From an uncultured Gloeocapsa sp. (lineage in GTDB: Bacteria > Cyanobacteriota > Cyanobacteriia > Cyanobacteriales > Gloeocapsaceae), in contig CALGKL010000102.1 in NCBI GenBank assembly GCA_937930495.1, positions 1-7,648 of the forward strand: a DNA stretch of 7,648 bases, read 5' to 3'. Shown here in pieces: positions 1 to 5,793 of the stretch. Each line of letters begins with the position of its first letter. The stretch's first letter is position 1. The translations under genes and the position numbers were made by a program. The notes under the pieces were generated by a model. It was not told the origin of the DNA, made no database searches, and worked only from the letters and a program-made list of their open reading frames with translations.

Positions 1-165
1 GTGGCGTACACTTATACCATAATCTTTTTCTAAAGTTTTGTAAAGGGTTTTAACTTTGTTTATACTTATGTTAACTATCAGTTTTGCTTATAATAGTGAA
101 TAGAAGTTAACCCTTACTACTCTCTTACCTATTTCTTAGTAAAATGCAATTGTAGGGCTATCTAA
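1..165. other. AT-rich non-coding leader region
   Basis: No gene is supported here. A ten-codon open frame from position 1 ends at TAA 31-33 and could be the tail of an upstream gene, but it is too short to judge. The rest is AT-rich and contains the candidate -10 box at 89-94, two GTTAAC palindromes (70-75, 106-111) and a weak inverted repeat, TTACTA (114-119) with TAGTAA (137-142), lying in the expected 5' leader of the RHH gene. Confidence 0.5.
89..94 (+). promoter_or_regulatory. Candidate -10 box of the RHH-kinase-transporter cluster
   Basis: The hexamer TATAAT matches the sigma-70 -10 consensus exactly and lies in the AT-rich region before the small RHH gene. At 17-base spacing the -35 position holds TTATGT (66-71), a poor match, so the promoter would depend mainly on its -10 box or on an activator. 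A start near 100 would give a leader of roughly 65 to 80 bases. Two GTTAAC palindromes, at 70-75 and 106-111, lie on either side of the box and could be operator half-sites. Transcription from here is inferred only from consensus. Confidence 0.4.
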
Positions 166-177
166 TTGGCAAACATA

Positions 178-408
178 ATGAATGAAAATGTAACAAATTT
201 CCAACGTCACGCTGAAAAAGTGGAAATCTCTATTCACCTAGATCCTGTGGTGATCGAACAACTTAAACATCTTACCAGTGATCCCAGTAGAGTAATTGAA
301 ACAGCGATTAAAGAATGGCTCAAAGGAGAAAGATACCGTGATGATGAATTGAGTCGTACTTTTAGAAGAAATCCTCCTGTACCCCCTAGGGGTGAGTGGA
401 ATGATTAA
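178..408 (+). CDS. Small ribbon-helix-helix (CopG/Arc-like) protein
   Basis: A 76-residue protein, or 80 residues if the in-frame TTG at 166 is the start. The N-terminal half fits a ribbon-helix-helix DNA-binding fold: a short beta strand (KVEISIHLD, about residues 14-22), a first helix (PVVIEQLKHL), a turn with DPS, and a second helix (SRVIETAIKEWLKGE). Such proteins bind DNA as dimers through the paired strand, and many are autorepressors or antitoxins. The C-terminal tail is basic and proline-rich (RRNPPVPPRGEWND) and is not part of the RHH fold. Start choice is open: ATG at 178 has no Shine-Dalgarno, while TTG at 166 has AGGG (154-157) eight bases upstream. No toxin gene follows; the next gene is a histidine kinase, so an antitoxin role is not supported. 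Target DNA is unknown. Confidence 0.75.
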   Translation: MNENVTNFQRHAEKVEISIHLDPVVIEQLKHLTSDPSRVIETAIKEWLKGERYRDDELSRTFRRNPPVPPRGEWND

Positions 409-410
409 AA

Positions 411-436
411 TTGTTAACCAATATTTGGTCTAACAA
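411..436 (+). repeat. Inverted repeat / hairpin just after the RHH stop codon
   Basis: The left arm TTGTTAACCAA (411-421) and right arm TTGGTCTAACAA (425-436) are complementary over 11 pairs, with one unpaired C (430) and a three-base loop TAT. It begins two bases after the TAA of the RHH gene. It is not followed by a T-run, so it is a poor intrinsic terminator. It may be an mRNA processing or stabilising hairpin, or a DNA palindrome bound by a dimeric regulator. It carries one of the GTTAAC sequences that also flank the upstream -10 box. Confidence 0.6.
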
Positions 437-469
437 CCCCCATCCGGATTGCCTTGCTCAAGATGGGGG
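437..469 (+). repeat. GC-rich hairpin covering the upstream start codons of the kinase
   Basis: CCCCCATC (437-444) is perfectly complementary to GATGGGGG (462-469). Inside it, TTG (449-451) can also pair with CAA (459-461), leaving a seven-base loop. The hairpin abuts the preceding inverted repeat with no gap. The downstream arm contains the ATG at 463, and the loop contains the TTG at 454, so both upstream start codons of the kinase frame would be sequestered in mRNA. The sequence after it (AAACTGG) is not a T-run, which argues against a classical terminator. A role in attenuation or in controlling translation of the kinase is inferred. Confidence 0.55.
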
Positions 470-481
470 AAACTGGTAAAC

Positions 482-485
482 AGGA
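482..485 (+). promoter_or_regulatory. Shine-Dalgarno-like AGGA supporting the kinase start at 496
   Basis: AGGA lies ten bases before the ATG at 496 and outside the hairpin at 437-469. The alternative starts at 454 (TTG) and 463 (ATG) have no comparable purine-rich site and lie within the hairpin. This favours 496 as the main start, though the spacing is slightly long and many cyanobacterial genes lack a Shine-Dalgarno. Confidence 0.35.
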
Positions 486-495
486 ACAAGAATCT

Positions 496-2127
496 ATGGG
501 GATTGATTGGAAAGCTTTGGGGGTAGAACTGGTTTATATTCAGGATAGGTTCGGTAGGTATCTCTATTTTTATTGGCAAAAATGTCAAGATACTGATCTA
601 GTTGAGGGAAAATCTTGTCAAGATTTCTTTATTCCCGTTGCCGTAGAAAGTTACCTAGAAAAACTTAAGCGTATTCTTGAGACTAAAATTGCTGAACAAT
701 GTCAATGGGAGTTTCATTATCAAGAACAATCCTGGTTATTTGAATTAACTATGACTCCTATCCTCAAAACAGCAAAAGAAGTAGAACAGGTTTTAGTTAT
801 GGGTTATTCAGTTACAAGGGAAACAACCCCCCTCAGTGGTTATACTATGATACCCGTTGCTTTAGAACCTTATCAAGAGATGTTGAATCAAATTGGTAAC
901 AAGATTCGTAAAACTCTGGACTTAGAAACTATTTGGCAAGAAACCGTTACTAGCTTGGGAAAAAAACTTGATGTTAGTCGTTGTTTGCTGATTTATTGTG
1001 ATGGACAAAATCAAGAATTAGAGGTAAAAGCCGAATTCTGTAAACCCCCTTTAGCTTCAGTTTTAGGTAGCAGATTTAGCATAGATTCTCAATCCTATTG
1101 GCGACAAGCAATCTCAGCGAAAGAACCTGTGATTATTCAAGAAATTGAGTCTAATCTGTTTGGGGAAAAGTCGGTTTTAATTCTTTCCACTTTTTATCAA
1201 AATCAACGTAATGGTATTATTTGTTTACAACAAAATGATTATTGCCGTCAATGGTCTCAACTAGAAGTTGATTTATTAAATAAATTAGCTGAACAGGTGG
1301 GAACGGCGATCGCTCATGCTACTCTCTATCAGCAATTAGAAAAAGTATCCCGTTATAAAAGTAATTTTTTAGCTAATACTTCTCACGAGTTGAGAACCCC
1401 TATTCATGTAATTATTAATTCTGTTGATTTGATTTTAGATGGGGTTGTGACCGAACCTGAACAACAAAGAGAATTTTTAGAAAAAATCTCCCAATCCTCT
1501 CGTCATTTGTTAAGAATAATTGATGATCTCTTGGATATTCATAAAATCGAATCGGGGACGATCTCTTTAGAACTTAAAACAATATCTTTGCAGGAGATCC
1601 TCGAGAGTGTGAAAAAATTAATGCTTCCCCAAGTTGAAAGTAAAAATTTAACTTTAAAAATTAAATATCCAGCCACTTATGAAGAAGTAATTATTTATAG
1701 TAATTATCAACGTCTATTTCAGGTACTGTTAAATTTACTCAGTAATGCTATTAAATTTACTCATAAAGGCGGTATTTATATCATCGCTGAAGTAATCAAT
1801 AAGAAAGTATATTTTAAAGATAAAGAGTTTCCCGGATTGGTGAAAATTAGTGTTGCTGATACCGGTATTGGCGTACCTTTACATCGACAAGACGAGTTAT
1901 TTGAAGAATTTTTTCAAGTGGATAATTCCCCGACTAAATTTTATCCAGGAACAGGATTAGGTTTGGCAATTTCTAAAACTTTTGTTCAAGCAATGGGTGG
2001 GTCAATATCTTTTTACAGTATGGGAGAGGGTTTAGGTTCAACGGTTACTTTTACTGTTTTGTTAAATCATCTACCGTTACTCAAGACAATTCAAGCAGAA
2101 TTACCAGAGGTTAATGATTATATATGA
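496..2127 (+). CDS. Soluble PAS-GAF sensor histidine kinase
   Basis: A two-component sensor kinase of 543 residues from this start (557 from TTG 454, 554 from ATG 463). Domains, numbered from ATG 496, are a PAS-like domain (about 5-110), a GAF domain (about 130-280), a HisKA dimerisation domain with H-box SHELRTP and phospho-acceptor His297, and a HATPase domain. The last carries the N-box NLLSNAIKF (413-421), G1 DTGIGVP (455-461), F-box FEEFFQVD and G2 GTGLGLAIS (485-493). All catalytic motifs are intact, so it should autophosphorylate. No transmembrane segment or signal peptide is seen, so it is cytoplasmic. There is no receiver domain and no response regulator nearby. All eight cysteines (30, 41, 69, 163, 168, 182, 243, 250) are in the sensory half, hinting at redox or metal sensing. 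The GAF has no Cys-His pair of the bilin-binding type. Its stop overlaps the transporter start (ATGA), implying translational coupling. The signal is unknown. Confidence 0.92.
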   Translation: MGIDWKALGVELVYIQDRFGRYLYFYWQKCQDTDLVEGKSCQDFFIPVAVESYLEKLKRILETKIAEQCQWEFHYQEQSWLFELTMTPILKTAKEVEQVLVMGYSVTRETTPLSGYTMIPVALEPYQEMLNQIGNKIRKTLDLETIWQETVTSLGKKLDVSRCLLIYCDGQNQELEVKAEFCKPPLASVLGSRFSIDSQSYWRQAISAKEPVIIQEIESNLFGEKSVLILSTFYQNQRNGIICLQQNDYCRQWSQLEVDLLNKLAEQVGTAIAHATLYQQLEKVSRYKSNFLANTSHELRTPIHVIINSVDLILDGVVTEPEQQREFLEKISQSSRHLLRIIDDLLDIHKIESGTISLELKTISLQEILESVKKLMLPQVESKNLTLKIKYPATYEEVIIYSNYQRLFQVLLNLLSNAIKFTHKGGIYIIAEVINKKVYFKDKEFPGLVKISVADTGIGVPLHRQDELFEEFFQVDNSPTKFYPGTGLGLAISKTFVQAMGGSISFYSMGEGLGSTVTFTVLLNHLPLLKTIQAELPEVNDYI

Positions 2128-3368
2128 ATAGTTTTTGGGTAAAATTTATTCCCAAATTAAATGAGAAAATCTGGTTATTAACTTTTGGTAGGTTGCTATC
2201 ACAAATAGGTTCGGGGTTTACTTTGTTTTATGCGCCGATTTTTTTTGTCAATGAAGTTGGTTTAACCGCAACAGCAGTGGGAATAGCTTTAGGAAGCGGC
2301 TCTGTAGCGGGTATTCTTGGTCGTTTTCTCGGAGGATGGTTTACCGATTCTCCCTTATGGGGAAGGAGAGGAACTCTGTTATTATCCGCGGGGGTAAGCG
2401 CGATCGCCGATGTAGCCCTATTTTTTACCTATGATTTCCCCACCTTGATTTTAGGGAACCTATTGATGGGATTAGGAATAGGTTTATATTGGCCCGCCAC
2501 AGAAGCGGCTGTAGCTGATTTAAGTACACCAGAACAAAGAAACGAAGCTTTTGCGGTGACTCGTCTAGCCGATAGTCTAGGCTTAAGTATAGGTGTAGTC
2601 GGTGGGGGAGGGATGTTAGCTATGGCTTTAAATTATCGGTTGTTATTCGTGATTGATGGGATTTCCTTTGTGATCTTTTTTGCTTTAGTCTATATAGCGA
2701 TCGCCGAAACCTATCAATTTAGCGATCATCCCCCTTCTGGTTATCGAGGGTGGTTAGTAGCCTTTGGCGATCGCCGTTTAATGGTATTTTTGCTAGTGAA
2801 TATTATGATTACTAGTTACCTATCCCAACTACAAAGTACCATGCCTTTGTATTTTAGTAACTTTGTCTCCACGGGAGACTCAGTCAAGGGATTTTCCCCC
2901 CAATTAATCAGTATCCTCTTTAGTTGGCATATTGTCTTTGCCGCTTTGACGCAACTTCCCCTAGCGCGGTATTTGAATCGTTTTAGTCGTCCACGGGTAT
3001 TGATGTTTTCCTTATTACTCTGGGGGATTGGTTTTAGTTTAATTTGGTTGACAGGGAACATCCCTAGTCTAGCGGTATTATTAGCCATTTTAGCCCTAAG
3101 TATTTTAGCCCTAGCCATGGTGACTTATACCCCTTCAGCTTCAGCTTTAGTCGTGGAATTATCCCCTATCAATCTACGAGGAGTATATTTATCCTTGAAT
3201 TCCCAATGTTGGGCGATCGGTTATTTGATTGGTCCTCCCTTAGGTGGGTTAGCCTTAGATCAAGATTCTGTTGTTTTAATTCACGGTTTTTGGTTACTAC
3301 TAGGTATGAGTGTGATTGTGGGGATAGTGATTTTATTGTATTTAGAAAGGGTTATAGCTAAGGGCTAG
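2124..3368 (+). CDS. MFS transporter, probable DHA1-type exporter
   Basis: A 414-residue protein with about 12 hydrophobic segments, the usual size for a single-chain major facilitator. The loop between helices 2 and 3 carries a motif-A-like GGWFTDSPLWGRR (about 70-82). The helix 4-5 region reads YWPATEAAVADLSTPEQR, which resembles drug:H+ antiporters of the DHA1 group (MdtH-like). A polar loop near residues 196-215 separates the two six-helix halves. It would sit in the cytoplasmic membrane and move a small molecule, most likely outward using the proton gradient; the substrate cannot be read from the sequence. The ATG overlaps the kinase stop by four bases with no clear independent ribosome site, so the two are probably made together. 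Three HIP1 copies lie in the gene (2400, 2697, 2767). The stop is three bases from the convergent mtnD stop. Confidence 0.88.
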   Translation: MNSFWVKFIPKLNEKIWLLTFGRLLSQIGSGFTLFYAPIFFVNEVGLTATAVGIALGSGSVAGILGRFLGGWFTDSPLWGRRGTLLLSAGVSAIADVALFFTYDFPTLILGNLLMGLGIGLYWPATEAAVADLSTPEQRNEAFAVTRLADSLGLSIGVVGGGGMLAMALNYRLLFVIDGISFVIFFALVYIAIAETYQFSDHPPSGYRGWLVAFGDRRLMVFLLVNIMITSYLSQLQSTMPLYFSNFVSTGDSVKGFSPQLISILFSWHIVFAALTQLPLARYLNRFSRPRVLMFSLLLWGIGFSLIWLTGNIPSLAVLLAILALSILALAMVTYTPSASALVVELSPINLRGVYLSLNSQCWAIGYLIGPPLGGLALDQDSVVLIHGFWLLLGMSVIVGIVILLYLERVIAKG

Positions 3369-3371
3369 GTA

Positions 3372-3938
3372 CTAATTCGAACTCAATTTTAATCTATAGC
3401 CATCAAAAGAAGGAAATTTCCTAGCGATTTCTTCCCCTGTAAAATTAGCAACCCAACCATCGGGAGTACTAAAAAAGCGAATCGCTTTAAAATCAGGACT
3501 TTCTCCCATATCAAACCAATGGGGGGTATTAGCGGGTACACTGATTAAATCTCCCTGTTCACAGAGTACCAGATAAACGAGATTGCCCACATGGAGATAA
3601 AATAATGCTTGACCTTCGACAAAAAAGCGGACCTCAAAATCACTATGGGTATGTTCAGCTAAAAACTTCTCTCTAAATTCTACCCGTTGGGGATGAGAAG
3701 GATAAAGGCTAACCACATCTACGGATTTAAACCCATAGCGTTGATTGATTCTCTCTATATCCTTCTGATAAGCATTTAAGACAATGTCTGGGGTTGCGTC
3801 TTCAGCTAGGGGTATATTAGCGTTCCAACGTTCAAATTCTACCCCAATTTCCCCTAATTTACTGACTAGATCCTGATAAGAAGAGATATCAAAGGATAAA
3901 ACCGAAGCATTTTCATCATAGATACTTAAACTAGTCAT
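3372..3938 (-). CDS. mtnD: Acireductone dioxygenase (methionine salvage)
   Basis: A 188-residue cupin that oxidises acireductone (1,2-dihydroxy-3-keto-5-methylthiopentene). With Fe(II) it gives the methionine precursor 4-methylthio-2-oxobutyrate plus formate; with Ni(II) the family gives an off-pathway product and CO. The metal ligands are visible in EHTHSDFEVRFF as His96, His98 and Glu102, with the fourth, His140, in NTPHWFD; these match the family's known ligand spacing. The C-terminal part includes the conserved FFSTPDGWVANFTGE stretch. Length is normal for the bacterial enzyme, which is cytoplasmic. The ATG shares one base with the mtnB stop (TAATG). An AGGAGG (minus strand, 3956 to 3951) lies 12 bases upstream, slightly far but the best ribosome site in the window. 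It is co-transcribed with mtnB. Confidence 0.95.
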   Translation of the reverse strand: MTSLSIYDENASVLSFDISSYQDLVSKLGEIGVEFERWNANIPLAEDATPDIVLNAYQKDIERINQRYGFKSVDVVSLYPSHPQRVEFREKFLAEHTHSDFEVRFFVEGQALFYLHVGNLVYLVLCEQGDLISVPANTPHWFDMGESPDFKAIRFFSTPDGWVANFTGEEIARKFPSFDGYRLKLSSN

Positions 3939-4549
3939 TAATTCTCTTTTCCTCCTAATTGTTGCAATTCACAAGCGAACAAATAATCTAAAGCTTCCAC
4001 GTGACGCAAAGCGTCTTCCATAGTTTTACCCCAGGTGTAAAAACCATGTCCGGCGATAATATAACCGACAACAGATTCTGTCTGAGTCAAATACTCTTCT
4101 ACCTCGACCATCAAAGCGGGAATATCTTGATTATTAGCAAAAACAGGTATTTCAACCGTCGCTAAATGAGTATTAATCCCTGGGAAAGCTTTTAAGAGTT
4201 CATAATCACTAAGTGTAACAACTTTTTGTCCCCGACGAGATAACAAAACAGCATTCAGAGCGTGGGGATGTAAAACAGCGCCAACATCACTAAAATGTTG
4301 ATAGATTTGGATATGTAAACCCATTTCTGCTGAAGGTTGTTTATCTTGCAGTGGTTTCCCCTCACTATCCACCACCATGATATCTTCGAGAGTCAGTTTT
4401 CCTTTGTGTTTTCCCGAAACAGTAATCGCAATCTTCCCATCGGCTAAACGAGCTGAAAAGTTACCACTTGTAGCAGGTACTAAACCCTGTTGATAAAGGA
4501 TTTGACCAGCTGCAATTATCTCTTGTCCTCGTTGTTGAAAGTCATCCAT
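3938..4549 (-). CDS. mtnB: Methylthioribulose-1-phosphate dehydratase
   Basis: A 203-residue class II aldolase-family protein from ATG 4549, or 211 residues from the in-frame TTG at 4573. It dehydrates 5-methylthioribulose-1-phosphate to the diketo compound in methionine salvage, in the cytoplasm and with a bound divalent metal, usually zinc. Family marks include PATSGNFSARL near the N-terminus, the phosphate-binding ITVSGKHKG, a conserved acidic residue in PSAEMGLH, the metal ligands His94 and His96 in LHPHALNAV, and a third His (168) in IIAGHGFYTWG. The ATG was preferred because it places the usual dozen or so residues before the conserved AAG-LY segment; neither start has a good ribosome site. 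It leads an operon with mtnD (TAATG junction). It is divergent from dnaN, with fewer than 60 bases for both promoters. No methionine or SAM riboswitch fits in that space. Confidence 0.93.
   Translation of the reverse strand: MDDFQQRGQEIIAAGQILYQQGLVPATSGNFSARLADGKIAITVSGKHKGKLTLEDIMVVDSEGKPLQDKQPSAEMGLHIQIYQHFSDVGAVLHPHALNAVLLSRRGQKVVTLSDYELLKAFPGINTHLATVEIPVFANNQDIPALMVEVEEYLTQTESVVGYIIAGHGFYTWGKTMEDALRHVEALDYLFACELQQLGGKEN
3951..3956 (-). promoter_or_regulatory. AGGAGG ribosome binding site of mtnD inside the mtnB 3' end
   Basis: The full Shine-Dalgarno core AGGAGG on the minus strand lies in the last codons of mtnB, 12 bases before the mtnD ATG. Together with the TAATG junction it points to reinitiation or coupled translation of the two salvage enzymes. 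Confidence 0.5.
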
Positions 4550-4608
4550 TTTTTCTTTAGGTATATAGTACAATTGATCTACTTAACTTACTTAAACAGT
4601 CAAAAACC
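4550..4608. promoter_or_regulatory. Divergent mtnB / dnaN intergenic region
   Basis: This AT-rich spacer must carry or border promoters for both directions. Weak candidates are TATAGT (4564-4569) or TACAAT (4569-4574) as a plus-strand -10 for dnaN, and TACTAT (4570 to 4565) as a minus-strand -10 for mtnB. Neither has a well-spaced -35. TTGACT on the minus strand (4603 to 4598) is too far from TACTAT (27 bases) for a standard promoter. A short tandem of ACTTA units (4581-4594) is present. No riboswitch or terminator is evident. Confidence 0.35.
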
Positions 4609-5751
4609 ATGAAAATTACTTGTAGCCAGCATGATTTTAACAGCAATCTTTCTTTAGTAAGTCGTATAGTTCCCTCTCGTCCCACTCATCCTATTTTAGG
4701 TAATGTTTTATTAAACGCCGATGTTGACAAACAAAAAGTAACCCTAACTAGTTTTGATCTCAGTATTAGTATTAGTACCCAATTCCCCGCAGAAGTAGTT
4801 ACAGGAGGATCAATCACCCTACCAGCAAAACTCCTCAACGATATTATCGCCCGTCTTCCAGAAGGGGAAATAACCCTGTTTTATGAACCAAGTACTCTAG
4901 AAGATAATCCCCTGTTTACTATTACTTCTGTATCAGGAAGGTTTCAAATTAGAGCCATGAATGCTCAAGAATATCCCGAATTACCGGTAGTCACGGGGCA
5001 AACCCTACACCTCCCCCCAGAAACCCTCCTCCAAGGATTTAAAAGTACGGCTTTTGCAGCTAGTCCTGATGATAGTAAACAAGTTCTCACAGGAATACAT
5101 TTACATAAAACTGCCGATAGTTTAGAATTTGCCACTACCGATGGACATCGTTTAGCAGTAGGAAGACAAGAACTCGATCAGATCACAATAGAAGAAGAAC
5201 TAGCCATGACTATTCCTGTGCGCGCTTTTCGGGAATTAGAAAGAATCCTACTAAGCAACTCTCAACCCTCAGAAACCGTTGCTTTTTGCTTTGATGATAC
5301 TCAGGTTGCTTTTGAATTTAAAAGTCAACGTCTTACCAGTAGGAAACTCGATGGAACATATCCAGCTTATAATAAGTTAATTCCGGCAGAATTTTCCCGA
5401 CAAGTTTCTCTCGATAGAAAGGGTTTGTTAAAGGCTTTAGAACGTATGGCGGTTTTAGCAGATCAAAGTAGTAATTTGGTTAAATTTACCATTGATAATC
5501 AAGGTAGTAAGATATCTCTAGAAGTGGAAGCACCGGATTTAGGTAATGCTAAAGAATCCCTTCCCGCGGTAATTACAGGAGATGATTTAGATATCGGTTT
5601 TAACGTTAAATATCTCATCGATGGTTTAAAAGCTTTTACCTGTAACGATGTCATTGTCAAGTTAAATGAAGCTAATCAACCCGTTATTTTTCAACCCGTA
5701 GATGGTCATATTGTTACTTATTTAGTTATGCCAGTACAATTAAAGAATTAG
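4609..5751 (+). CDS. dnaN: DNA polymerase III sliding clamp, beta subunit
   Basis: A 380-residue protein, close to the family's usual length. The clamp is a ring-shaped homodimer that encircles DNA and tethers replicative and repair polymerases. Three repeated domains are expected (about 1-125, 130-255 and 256-380). Recognisable segments include SRPTHPILGNVLL near the N-terminus, GRFQIRAMNAQEYPELP at about 110-126, the ATTDGHRLAV motif at 175-184 that lines the partner-binding pocket, LTSRKLDGTYPAYNKLIP at the domain 2-3 junction, GFNVKYLIDGLKAF, and the C-terminal YLVMPVQL that also contributes to the pocket. No residue loss is seen. The ATG at 4609 has no Shine-Dalgarno, but the conserved MKITCSQ-like start supports it. 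It is not accompanied by dnaA, recF or gyrB, as is common in cyanobacteria. It is divergent from mtnB and convergent with dusA. Confidence 0.97.
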   Translation: MKITCSQHDFNSNLSLVSRIVPSRPTHPILGNVLLNADVDKQKVTLTSFDLSISISTQFPAEVVTGGSITLPAKLLNDIIARLPEGEITLFYEPSTLEDNPLFTITSVSGRFQIRAMNAQEYPELPVVTGQTLHLPPETLLQGFKSTAFAASPDDSKQVLTGIHLHKTADSLEFATTDGHRLAVGRQELDQITIEEELAMTIPVRAFRELERILLSNSQPSETVAFCFDDTQVAFEFKSQRLTSRKLDGTYPAYNKLIPAEFSRQVSLDRKGLLKALERMAVLADQSSNLVKFTIDNQGSKISLEVEAPDLGNAKESLPAVITGDDLDIGFNVKYLIDGLKAFTCNDVIVKLNEANQPVIFQPVDGHIVTYLVMPVQLKN

Positions 5752-5793
5752 GATAGTCAGTATGATCATTTAATAATTACAAAACGAGAAAAT
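5752..5793. other. Short convergent spacer between dnaN and dusA
   Basis: These 42 AT-rich bases separate two facing stop codons. Only the small TGATCA palindrome is present; there is no stem followed by a T-run in either direction. Transcription of either gene may therefore run into the other, or end by a mechanism not visible in the sequence. Confidence 0.5.

Noticed and set aside
11..19. Extended -10-like TGGTATAAG on the minus strand near the left edge
   Set aside because: There is no -35 at proper spacing and the downstream sequence is outside the window, so it cannot be supported.
166..408. RHH gene as the antitoxin of a toxin-antitoxin pair
   Set aside because: No small toxin-sized frame lies beside it; the neighbour is a full-length histidine kinase and the upstream 165 bases are non-coding.
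883..1335. Kinase GAF domain as a bilin-binding phytochrome-like photosensor
   Set aside because: No Cys-His dipeptide or DXCF-like motif is present in the GAF region.
2816..3118. 100-residue minus-strand open frame
   Set aside because: It lies wholly within the MFS transporter gene on the opposite strand, has no recognisable domain, and the plus-strand protein there is clearly membrane-type coding.
3350..3401. Possible stem GGTTATAG / CTATAGCC as a terminator between the transporter and mtnD
   Set aside because: Eight pairs including one G-U, a loop of about 36 bases and no T-run make it too weak for an intrinsic terminator.
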